A DNA stretch of 64,000 bases from Candidatus Magnetocorallium paracelense (GTDB taxonomy: Bacteria; Nitrospirota; Thermodesulfovibrionia; Thermodesulfovibrionales; Magnetobacteriaceae), in the NCBI GenBank assembly GCA_029001845.1, contig JAREWP010000061.1:62001-126000 (forward strand), given 5' to 3'. The notes beneath the pieces are model-generated. The model did no database searches. It was given only the letters and a program-made list of their open reading frames with translations, and had not been told where the DNA came from. How positions within the stretch are numbered: position 1 is the stretch's first letter; each line of letters opens with the position of its first letter. The position numbers and the translations under genes were made by a program. Positions 56,495 to 64,000 of this stretch are shown here, in pieces.

Positions 56495-59400
56495 ATGAAA
56501 CTAAGATTAAAAATTAACCTGGCCATACTTTTAACATTCACGACGATTGCCGGAATTTATATTGCAATATACTACCCCATAGAAGTCCAAAGGCGACAAA
56601 CCGTCATCGAGCAGGTCAAACTCTCTTTAATCTCTATTATCGAACAAAGAAAGGAAGAAATCGCAGACGAAATTTACGGGCAACAAAAGGAGGCATTGAA
56701 ACTCACCCTTGATGATCTGTCAATTGTGAAAGGCATCATTTCCATAAGCACCTATACTTTGGATGGCCAACCTCTTTTCGCCACTGATACTTTTTCCTAT
56801 CCGCCAATGACTGAAGACGAAAGCGAGACTTTATCCCGAAGCAGCCCAGTTTTTGAAGTGGAAACCTGGCGTGACAGGCTTGTCCTTATATACGCCACCA
56901 AAATCGAAGTCATTGGCGAGAAGGTGGGGTATTTAAAAATTTTCTACAGCCTCGGAGAAGTTCAGCGGCAGTACAAATTAAGCATGATGATCATTATCGC
57001 CCTTCTGTTTACTATGTTATTTGTAATGTCCATCCTTTTAAACATCTTATTGTCAAGAATGGTTCTCCGTCCTGTTTATTCGATCAGAAATACGATGCGT
57101 CGTATTCAGGAAGGTTATCTCGGAGAACAGGTTGAGCTGGATATAAAAGACGAAATCGGCGAAATGGCCCATACCTTCAACAGGATGTCGGAAGACCTCA
57201 AGATAAAGAATAACGATCTGAAATACCTAAACGAAAACCTTGAGTCCTTAATTCAACAGAGAACTCGCGAACTGCAGGAGCGAACGACTACTCTTGAGGA
57301 AGTGAATAACCGAATGAATCGCCTGAATATAGAACTTAATGATGCAAAAGAGATGGCGGAATCGGCCAGTAAAAGCAAAAGCGATTTTCTCGCCAATATG
57401 AGTCATGAGATTCGCACTCCCATTAATGCGATTATGGGGATGACGTACCTCTGTCTCCAAACGGAAATCACATCGAAGCAAAAAGATTACCTTGACAAGG
57501 CATATTCGGCTTCACAGTCCCTCCTTCGGATTATTAATGATATACTGGATTTTTCGAAAATCGAAGCCGGCAAGCTGGAAATGGAATCGGTGGATTTTTT
57601 TCTAGACGACGTTTTTAAGAACCTTTCCAACATAATAACTTTAAAAGCCCAGGAAAAAGGAATAGAATTTCTTTTTTCCATAAAGGAGAATGTTCCGCAA
57701 TCGCTTGTGGGAGACCCTGTAAGATTGGGACAGATTTTCCTCAACCTTACCGGTAATGCAGTAAAATTTACCGACTCGGGAGAGGTGATCCTGATAGCGG
57801 AATGCATTAATGAAAATAATGATGAGATTACACTTAAATTCACAGTGCGCGACACCGGCATTGGTTTAACAAAAAAGCAGATTGACAAACTTTTCGATTC
57901 CTTTTCTCAGGCTGACACTTCTACGACAAGAAAATACGGAGGGACGGGCTTGGGGCTGACAATCAGTAAAAAACTGGTCGAGATGATGGGAGGCGAATTA
58001 AAAGTCGAGAGCATACCGGGCAGTGGGAGTACTTTTTTCTTTTCCGCCAACTTTGGCAGGCATTACCATGAGAAAATAAAACACGATTTATCTTCTCTCG
58101 AATTACATGGCATGCGAGTTTTGGTAGTTGACGATAACCAGACTTCCGCTGAGGTGTTGGAACAGACGTTGGAAAGTTTTTCTTTCGAGGTGACAGTTGT
58201 TAACTCAGGCAGCGAAGCTCTTGCGGAGCTGAGAAAAGCGCAGTCCGAGAACCCTTACAAAATGGTTTTCATGGATTGGAAGATGCCGGAAATGGACGGT
58301 ATCGAAGCGTCCAGGTTTATAAAAAACGAAGATGAGTTTACCAACATTCCCACAATCATAATGGTAACGGCCCATGCAAAGGAAGAGGTTATGGAAAAAG
58401 CCGACGATGTCAGTCTCGACGGATTTCTTGTCAAGCCTGTTATTCAATCTCAATTGTTTGACACGATTGTCAATGTTCTTGCTCCGACTCTTCCTGAGGA
58501 ATTTCAACCAAGAGATTCTTTTGACAACGATAATACCTTACAATTTCTTTCCGGTCTGCGAGTACTGCTTGTAGAGGACAATGAGGTGAATCGACAGCTT
58601 GCGGTTACATTACTGGAAAGCGTAGGCATAGAGACCGATGTGGCAGTTAACGGAAAGGAGAGTGTCGAAGCCGTCAGGAAATCTGACTACGATCTTGTAT
58701 TAATGGATATTCAAATGCCTGAGATGGATGGACTGGAAGCCACCAGACATATCAGAAAAAGCGAAAAGGAAGGGACAAAAGAGCTTCCAATTATAGCCAT
58801 GACAGCACATGCCATGAGGGGAGATAAAGAGAAGTGTCTGGAGGCAGGTATGAACGACCACATCTCCAAACCTATAGACCCTGCCCATCTTTTTGACACT
58901 TTGTTCAAGTATTCAGGTAGGGACAAAAAGAGTTTATACACTTCTGTTTTTGCTAATGAGACAGCCGGAAACATCGAAATCGAAGATTCTTCTTTTCCGG
59001 AACTTCCGGGGATATCCGTAGAATCGGGATTAAAAAGAATAGGCGGGAATCATGACGCCTATAAAAAACTCCTGCTCAAATTTAAGGAGAACCAGGCAGA
59101 CTCCATCGATAAAATCAGATATGCTCTGGAAAGGAGAGACTTAAAGGAGGCGAAAATCCTTATCCACACTCTCAAGGGAGTTTCCTGTAATATAGGTGCG
59201 GATGTTCTTTGTCAGGAAGCTGCGCTTATTGAAAAAACAGTGGACCGGGAAGAGGTTGAAAACATACAAGAGAGGCTTGATGAACTGGAGAGAACTTTAT
59301 ATCTGATACTGGAATCCATATCTTCACTGGAAGATAAAAAAGAGAATGAATCTCTCACCGGTGAAATAACCGAAACAAAAGAGTCGGTTAAAGCCGATTT

Positions 59401-59632
59401 GACGGAAGCAGCTCGTCACCTGCAAGAGATTGCCGTTTTTCTAAAAGACAATGACAGTGAGGCAGAGGATTATTTACATGAAGCGAAAGAGTCTTTAATA
59501 GAAGCGTACAATAAAGAGGGTGACATCGGTCTGCTGGAGCGACAACTATCGATGTACGATTTTAAAAGCGCACTGGAGACAGTATATAAAATTGCCGACA
59601 CGATGAATATCCCGTTACATATCGATGAATAG
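56495..59632 (+). CDS. Hybrid sensor histidine kinase with two receivers and Hpt
   Basis: A 1045-residue inner-membrane sensor. TM1 is near the N-terminus ([19 protein letters not shown]), a periplasmic domain follows to about 160, then TM2 ([19 protein letters not shown]), HAMP, a coiled coil, HisKA (His about 303 in [15 protein letters not shown]) and HATPase ([18 protein letters not shown]). Receiver 1 has Asp in [12 protein letters not shown], receiver 2 in [13 protein letters not shown], and a C-terminal Hpt has IHTLKGVSC. This is a BarA-like phosphorelay on one chain. It may receive signals from the two upstream binding proteins (inference). Confidence 0.93.
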   Translation: MKLRLKINLAILLTFTTIAGIYIAIYYPIEVQRRQTVIEQVKLSLISIIEQRKEEIADEIYGQQKEALKLTLDDLSIVKGIISISTYTLDGQPLFATDTFSYPPMTEDESETLSRSSPVFEVETWRDRLVLIYATKIEVIGEKVGYLKIFYSLGEVQRQYKLSMMIIIALLFTMLFVMSILLNILLSRMVLRPVYSIRNTMRRIQEGYLGEQVELDIKDEIGEMAHTFNRMSEDLKIKNNDLKYLNENLESLIQQRTRELQERTTTLEEVNNRMNRLNIELNDAKEMAESASKSKSDFLANMSHEIRTPINAIMGMTYLCLQTEITSKQKDYLDKAYSASQSLLRIINDILDFSKIEAGKLEMESVDFFLDDVFKNLSNIITLKAQEKGIEFLFSIKENVPQSLVGDPVRLGQIFLNLTGNAVKFTDSGEVILIAECINENNDEITLKFTVRDTGIGLTKKQIDKLFDSFSQADTSTTRKYGGTGLGLTISKKLVEMMGGELKVESIPGSGSTFFFSANFGRHYHEKIKHDLSSLELHGMRVLVVDDNQTSAEVLEQTLESFSFEVTVVNSGSEALAELRKAQSENPYKMVFMDWKMPEMDGIEASRFIKNEDEFTNIPTIIMVTAHAKEEVMEKADDVSLDGFLVKPVIQSQLFDTIVNVLAPTLPEEFQPRDSFDNDNTLQFLSGLRVLLVEDNEVNRQLAVTLLESVGIETDVAVNGKESVEAVRKSDYDLVLMDIQMPEMDGLEATRHIRKSEKEGTKELPIIAMTAHAMRGDKEKCLEAGMNDHISKPIDPAHLFDTLFKYSGRDKKSLYTSVFANETAGNIEIEDSSFPELPGISVESGLKRIGGNHDAYKKLLLKFKENQADSIDKIRYALERRDLKEAKILIHTLKGVSCNIGADVLCQEAALIEKTVDREEVENIQERLDELERTLYLILESISSLEDKKENESLTGEITETKESVKADLTEAARHLQEIAVFLKDNDSEAEDYLHEAKESLIEAYNKEGDIGLLERQLSMYDFKSALETVYKIADTMNIPLHIDE

Positions 59633-59760
59633 GCAGGAAGTAATTGTTGAATCTGCACCTTCATCAAATTAAAACCATCAAATTGTTTTATTTGGGGTAT
59701 GTATTAAAAAAACGGCGATAATCCACGTCATCAGGAGATTGCACAAAAAAGAGGCAATGA

Positions 59761-60169
59761 TGCGTAGATTTCGTCTACAGGACCGCCGGATACAATAAGG
59801 CTTTGGAGCAGGCTGTAAGATATGGCAGGCTAATGGGGTTATCGGAGATATCTTTGGTCTTATTTGTCGAATCGATAGACGATGAAAACAGAAAGTATTG
59901 TGACCTATCGCGCCAGTTACAATTTAATCGGAGGGGCTAAAGAGGGGGAGGGAAATATTATCTCAGGCAACGAGGGTGATGGTATTATACTTTCTGAAAG
60001 TCAGATGAACGAAATAATCGGCAATTATATAGGTACAAACACAAAGGGAGATGATCTCGGCAATGGAGAGGTCGGTGTGGATATTTACGAAGGATTAAAT
60101 AACGACATAGGAGCGGCGGTCGAGGGAGAAGGCAACGTCATAGCATATAATTTAAAAAAATCAATATAA
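59761..60169 (+). pseudogene. Two joined gene remnants (nuclease-like tail and beta-helix repeat)
   Basis: One frame, 59761-59940, encodes YNKALEQAVRYGRLMGLSEI and LVLFVESIDDENRKYC, resembling the C-terminal tail of AAA/PD-(D/E)XK-type proteins. In another frame from about 59918, GGAKEGEGNIISGNEGDGI and IIGNYIGTNTKGDDLGNGEV match right-handed beta-helix repeats of secreted proteins. Neither is complete. They are joined fragments and unlikely to make a functional protein. Confidence 0.55.
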
Positions 60170-60425
60170 TTTGCCATTCTTATTTTCTGTTCGTAAAAGG
60201 GAGTAGAACACCTGAATATTACACCTTAAACATGACAGCTTGCCAAAGCGTTATATATACAGCTGTTTTAGACTCCCAGGCTTTACGTAAGGTGCTATCT
60301 TATGGAGGTTAAAAGAAAAACAAAGCAGTCCTGTGACGCATGGCATCGCTTGTATTAAGTGAATAGATTTTACTTTTAAGAAGCCTGTCATAGCCACTCT
60401 CTCTTGAAAAGATTTTTTACTCACT

Positions 60426-61331
60426 TTAACATTTATCATGGTTGTCCAGTTGAACCGTTGTATGAAAGATAAAAGAAAAATCAGTTCCAAATTCATCCTG
60501 TCCAAAAAATGTTATCTTAAGATCATAGAGATAAGGTGTTGAATCAGGATGATATAAACCACTTTCCACCATTTCAACAAACTCTGTCTTTGTTCCGTGT
60601 CCGAGAATAAAAAAGCTCTCTTCTATTGTTGTTTCAACTTTACCAATAGTTGTTCCGGCAGTCAGATCAAGTATGGGAATTGGTGGTAAGTCACTCTCAA
60701 AACGCTGTGGAGTATACTCAACAACGTAACGTTGGATATAAAGTGCGCCTGGTGGTGCTTCAGGATCAAAGGGGGTTACTTGTATAGTAAGAATTGCATA
60801 ATCATCTCCCCATGCCTCAAAGTATGAATCAGTATGGTCCTCCGGCGTGCAATCATTTTGCTCAAGATCTATTAACCAACCGTCGTCCTCACCGGCCGGG
60901 TCTTCATGTACAGAATCTATTACAGAGATAGTTGCACCAAAATCCTGGTAGTCTCCCGTAACAGGCGTACATTCCTCCCACACTATATCAGAAAAAAAAC
61001 TGCCACAATCCGTGGCAATTTCTCCGGCAGCTCTTATAGGAGCTGTTTCTTTCACTGTACCTTGCGCATAACCAATTTCGCAGCAATTACCATTTTCTAA
61101 ATTCAAATCAAATTTAAAGCTCTGATTACCACCCTCCACATCCCACTCACAACCTGATCTCGGATAAAAAAGAGAACCGTATATTTTATTTTTATCCTTT
61201 GTCAAGGTCCACTCTCCTCCCAGGTTGTCATAAAGACAGAGTTGCTTTTTTGCATGACACTCCTTGTTTATGTAAAGTGTAAAAACAAACAGTACAAGAA
61301 TTGCTATAATTTTTTCTTTTGATCCGATCAT
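60426..61331 (-). CDS. Secreted protein of unknown function
   Basis: A 301-residue protein with a signal peptide (KIIAILVLFVFTLYINKECHA). The mature part has nine or so Cys, mostly in the first half (NCCEIGYAQG, SGCEWDVEGG, ATDCGSFFSDIVWEECTP), and ends in a beta-rich region containing VVEYTPQRFESDLPPIPILD. I recognise no family. It is a single gene of locally lower GC, flanked by remnants, and may have been acquired. Confidence 0.65.
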   Translation of the reverse strand: MIGSKEKIIAILVLFVFTLYINKECHAKKQLCLYDNLGGEWTLTKDKNKIYGSLFYPRSGCEWDVEGGNQSFKFDLNLENGNCCEIGYAQGTVKETAPIRAAGEIATDCGSFFSDIVWEECTPVTGDYQDFGATISVIDSVHEDPAGEDDGWLIDLEQNDCTPEDHTDSYFEAWGDDYAILTIQVTPFDPEAPPGALYIQRYVVEYTPQRFESDLPPIPILDLTAGTTIGKVETTIEESFFILGHGTKTEFVEMVESGLYHPDSTPYLYDLKITFFGQDEFGTDFSFIFHTTVQLDNHDKC

Positions 61332-61512
61332 GATTCGTTACCTCTTTTTTAATTTTGAAAATCTGCCTACAACCCCCTTTTTTTCTTAATCTATCATTTT
61401 CGACCGGGAGTTTTTTGAAATGAATTTTTTCATCTTCTTAAAGATATTTGCTTAGTCCCGATAAAGAATTAGAATCATTAATATAAAAAAACTGTGGTGA
61501 GATCATATGACT

Positions 61513-62502
61513 TTAATTCATACCCTCAATTACGCGCTGAATCATCAAATCAGTATAAGCACTTGCCCCACAATATTCAGGAGCCCATCCTTTCATAAAA
61601 CGATAAAAGTCTACCCAAGCCCAGGGAAAAAGGTGACGCCATTCTTTCTCCAAAGACCTAAAATCAATCTGTTTGTTCTTCATGACACATTCCTGTTTTA
61701 AAACACTGAAGTAAAACTCTAAAACTTGAGACTCTACCTCAATATATTCACTCTCAGAAAAACAATCTCCCATAAGATAAGCCACGTCTTTCATGCCGCA
61801 ACCACGACCCACATATTGAAAATCCACCATGGCCACCGGTCCTTCTTTGGAAAAACAAAAATTAGCTAACTTTGCATCTCCATGCACAAAGGTTTGATAA
61901 GGGCATTTTTTTAACCTTTGATCAATCCGTCCCGCCATTTTTTTCAAAGAATCATCTTTTAAGGCTTTTAACTCATCCGGTCGTGTATCCAGATGCCAAT
62001 AGGTACCGACTTTCCATAAATGTGTGGGCCGTTCCCCTAAAAAAGTAGCGTGAAAACAGGCCAGCCATCTCAAACAAGCCTCTACATCGCGCCAATTTAC
62101 ATATCTTTTTCGCAGGAAAAATCCGCTATCATCTAAATCTTCTAAAACGATTAACACCTCATCCCCTTGATGCTCAATGCCAAAACACTTTGCTACCCGA
62201 CACCCCTTACCACATTGTTGACTCCAATTATTGTACCAGGCGGTTTCAACCTTATAAGATTTAACCTTACGTTTATGGGACAAATCCGTATTCCAGCCTG
62301 TTAAATGTTTTTGTTTGTTCACTAACCCAATATGTTTAGCTATAACAGAATCTATTTGGCCTCCATCAAGTTCATAACGCATGATGGACCCATAACCACT
62401 CCACAAATTCTGTATATATTCCACATCGTTGATTGAGTTAGCCGTTGTCATCTTAAGTATAATTTTTTCTATATTCATCATACTAATCATAAAGTCTAAC
62501 AC
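61513..62502 (-). CDS. EcKL/aminoglycoside-phosphotransferase-like kinase
   Basis: A 329-residue protein-kinase-fold enzyme. The catalytic loop is QTFVHGDAKLANFCF (about 213-227) and the metal-binding motif is VAMVDFQYVGRGCGMKD. This most resembles the ecdysteroid-kinase-like/CHK group, which phosphorylates small alcohols, and less the aminoglycoside kinases. The start could be internal (MMNIEKIIL). The substrate is unknown. It is isolated, in a low-GC stretch. Confidence 0.75.
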   Translation of the reverse strand: MLDFMISMMNIEKIILKMTTANSINDVEYIQNLWSGYGSIMRYELDGGQIDSVIAKHIGLVNKQKHLTGWNTDLSHKRKVKSYKVETAWYNNWSQQCGKGCRVAKCFGIEHQGDEVLIVLEDLDDSGFFLRKRYVNWRDVEACLRWLACFHATFLGERPTHLWKVGTYWHLDTRPDELKALKDDSLKKMAGRIDQRLKKCPYQTFVHGDAKLANFCFSKEGPVAMVDFQYVGRGCGMKDVAYLMGDCFSESEYIEVESQVLEFYFSVLKQECVMKNKQIDFRSLEKEWRHLFPWAWVDFYRFMKGWAPEYCGASAYTDLMIQRVIEGMN

Positions 62503-62544
62503 AATCCCAAGTAAAAAGGATAAACCGATAAGAGAAGATAAAGG

Positions 62545-62580
62545 GAGGTCGGCGGGAGGGTCACGACTCCCGCCTTTTTG
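62545..62580 (+). terminator. Rho-independent terminator-like hairpin
   Basis: GGCGGGAG and CTCCCGCC flank GGTCACGA and are followed by TTTTT at about 62572-62576. It reads on the plus strand, although no plus-strand gene lies immediately before. The surrounding 62503-62831 holds no other feature I can support. Confidence 0.6.
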
Positions 62581-62831
62581 GGTAACAGGGTTTTGGTTTA
62601 GGGGTTTACAAAAAAGGTAACCGGTATCAAAAGAGCATTAAAATCCTATCTGACAATCTATGTAATCTGTCTTGCTCTGTATGGGGCAGGACAAGGCAGC
62701 TTGCGTATATTGTATTTAAAAACGTCCCGGACGATTTTCAGGTTGTATTTTTATAGTTACAGAGAAGTCGGAAATTAAAGAAAAGATTAACGGAAAAACT
62801 TTTTGATATGACATAGTTTCATCACTGTCAA

Positions 62832-63014
62832 TTAATCTCTATCTAAGCTCTCAATGAGAAGCAAGCCTTTATCCTTCATAGCATTACCATACTCTTGTTC
62901 AGCCTGCAATATCTTTTTTAAGACATTTTCAGGGTCATGCCCGTGATTATCCAAGGCCTTCTTTACCTGTCTTGGTTTTAGTTTAAAATCAACAACCAAT
63001 CCATGACTAATCAA
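62832..63014 (-). CDS. Small hypothetical protein
   Basis: This 60-codon frame encodes GLVVDFKLKPRQVKKALDNH and then an Asp/Lys/Glu-rich helical sequence ending LLIESLDRD. Protein-like composition supports it, but it lacks a clear ribosome site and known domain and may be the tail of a larger lost gene. Confidence 0.35.
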   Translation of the reverse strand: MISHGLVVDFKLKPRQVKKALDNHGHDPENVLKKILQAEQEYGNAMKDKGLLLIESLDRD

Positions 63015-63202
63015 TTGATGTTGTTAAAGTTATCGTAAGTTGTTGTCGATAAATAAGCAGATAGCAGGGAAGCTGTCAAACAAAGCTTTTACAGGGAGGT
63101 AAAATATGCTAAATCTACTTATCATTGGATTAAAACTTTCAAACTATATAAAAACGGGCCTTCCACCATAGTCTGCCTTACAAACCCATTATGATATCCG
63201 CG

Positions 63203-63814
63203 TTATTCAGGATTCATTAAAAGGTTGATTTTTTTAATATAGCCGAATGTCTCTTTATAACGCCATCCCCTGACTTTAGGAGCAACGCTTTCAATATTTC
63301 TCCAGAGGTTTTCATTTAGACTGTACTTTTTACAGACTTTTTGACCTTTCAGTATTGTTTGAAATCCGGCATTATAGCTGGCGAATGTAAAATTCATACG
63401 GTCATTCATTGGTCTTTCCGCCTGCCATTTCTGATATAGTTCAGAATCGTAAAATATCCCTGCTGCTATATTCCAACGTGGCTCGTTTATATCACCAAAG
63501 AGAGCATTCTTCTTCCTTAGTTCATTATACGTCTTTGGCATTATCTGCATTATTCCCTTTGCATTGACCCAGCTTTTAGCATCTTTTTTCAGATTTGATT
63601 CGGCTATTGCCTGTGCTTTAAACCAGTGCCGGTTAAAACCTACTCCAAAATACCTCTTTGCATATTTTTTAAAGTAGACATCATACTTTTTCGTCCAATG
63701 CCTTGAGGTGACAGGTTCTATGTCCATCGCTTAAACTACATGAGGAGTGAGCATTAAAAGGGAAAGTAATAAAAGCACTCTTAAAATCAATATAGAAATG
63801 TATCTTGGTTTCAT
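63203..63814 (-). pseudogene. Lytic transglycosylase (SLT) with in-frame stop in its signal peptide
   Basis: The catalytic SLT domain is clear: IAESNLKKDAKSWVNAKGIM (catalytic Glu in AIAESN), QIMPKTYNELR and NAGFQTILKG. Downstream of the ATG at 63814, MKPRYISILILRVLLLLSLL is a signal peptide continuing to PHVV, then TAA at 63731-63733, then AMDIEPV. The stop falls at the expected cleavage region, and the domain is then open from 63727. The ATG overlaps the DUF350 stop (TGATG). Either the gene is broken, a cytosolic product starts at 63727, or there is a sequence error. An intact enzyme would cleave peptidoglycan. Confidence 0.7.
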
Positions 63815-63999
63815 CAATTAAGCCCCATTCCAATTACCAGGCCGATGGCAATACCTATCCCGATTAAAATTCCTAAAACAACCAGTTCTACTGCAATGTT
63901 GCCTTTTGAAAGTTCATCTGATGTATTAAAGTGGGTCAGTTTATCGAACATCTTATAGCCTATAACCATAAAGAATAAGGTTAGAAACCCACCTATCAC
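63814..63999 (-). CDS. DUF350 membrane protein, 3' part
   Basis: A hydrophobic fragment of 61 residues with two membrane helices around FFMVIGYKMFDKLTHFN and ELVVLGILIGIGIAIGLVIG, typical of a DUF350 repeat unit. The frame reaches the window edge with only a GTG there, so it is probably cut off at its N-terminus by the window. Its TGA overlaps the ATG of the lytic transglycosylase, showing translational coupling. Confidence 0.7.
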   Translation of the reverse strand: MIGGFLTLFFMVIGYKMFDKLTHFNTSDELSKGNIAVELVVLGILIGIGIAIGLVIGMGLN

Positions 64000-64000
64000 C

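Noticed and set aside
61513-62502. Aminoglycoside resistance gene
   Set aside because: The motifs fit EcKL/CHK-like kinases at least as well and there is no resistance context.

Overview
The window is one continuous bacterial chromosome segment of moderate GC. It carries a dense Gram-negative gene set (YajC-SecD-SecF, lipoproteins, c-type cytochromes, a murein transglycosylase). Gene content points to a deltaproteobacterium-like or other uncultivated sulfur-metabolising lineage: DsrC, DsrM/DsrK/DsrJ-like proteins, a SoeABC-like molybdoenzyme, a two-CW protein and a seven-gene chemotaxis cluster. No rRNA or other taxonomic marker is present, so the phylum is an inference. The genome also carries many short palindromic repeats.

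Layout. 0-2 kb: two paralogous secreted Cys/Asp-rich repeat proteins. 2.2-10.4 kb: trehalose operon (TreS-maltokinase fusion, TreZ, TreY). 10.6-14.5 kb (minus): zinc-ribbon-like protein, DsrC, DsrM-like, DsrK-like and a tetraheme DsrJ-like lipoprotein. 14.7-18.1 kb: a methyltransferase, then on the minus strand a DUF169 protein and an unusual fusion of a TusE/DsrC-like domain to a cysteine desulfurase. 18.2-24.6 kb (minus): recJ, secF, secD, yajC and a GT-C glycosyltransferase. 25-32.6 kb (minus): two-CW protein, soluble MCP-like protein with repeated NIELF motifs, STAS, CheY, CheA, CheR, CheB. 32.7-37.3 kb (minus): SurA/PpiD-like chaperone, recG, nusA, rimP. 37.5-41.3 kb (plus): greA, SAM hydroxide adenosyltransferase, then Rrf2 regulator, TusA-like protein, cysteine desulfurase and IscU. 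41.3-43.6 kb: tRNA-Ser(GCT) followed by mobile-element debris. 44.1-48.8 kb: SoeABC-like operon. 48.9-53.4 kb: rubrerythrin-like protein, lipoprotein, PAS/degenerate-GGDEF protein, PilB/GspE ATPase. 53.9-59.6 kb: two tandem LivK-like binding proteins and a hybrid histidine kinase. 59.7-64 kb: gene remnants, an unrecognised secreted protein, an EcKL-like kinase, and a DUF350 / lytic transglycosylase pair.

How the parts may work together. DsrC with DsrM/K/J-like proteins would link a protein-bound trisulfide to the membrane quinone pool. The SoeABC-like enzyme would oxidise sulfite on the cytoplasmic side, which together fits sulfur oxidation, although dsrAB is not in the window. Two separate cysteine desulfurase systems are present. 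One is a conventional Rrf2-TusA-NifS-IscU operon with a candidate IscR-type operator. The other is the TusE-like/NifS fusion, which would put a persulfide donor and a sulfur-relay acceptor on one chain; I consider it the most novel item here. Second is the cytoplasmic chemoreceptor-like protein whose tail carries six I(E/D)LF motifs, four of them NIELF, resembling the NWETF tether of chemoreceptors, encoded with cheR and cheB.

Non-coding structure is rich. It includes a four-copy palindromic family (two long, two short), a second dispersed repeat family, an IS66-type MITE with an 8-bp target duplication beside tRNA-Ser, several long perfect hairpins acting as terminators, and a tandem 21-bp repeat upstream of the GGDEF-like gene.
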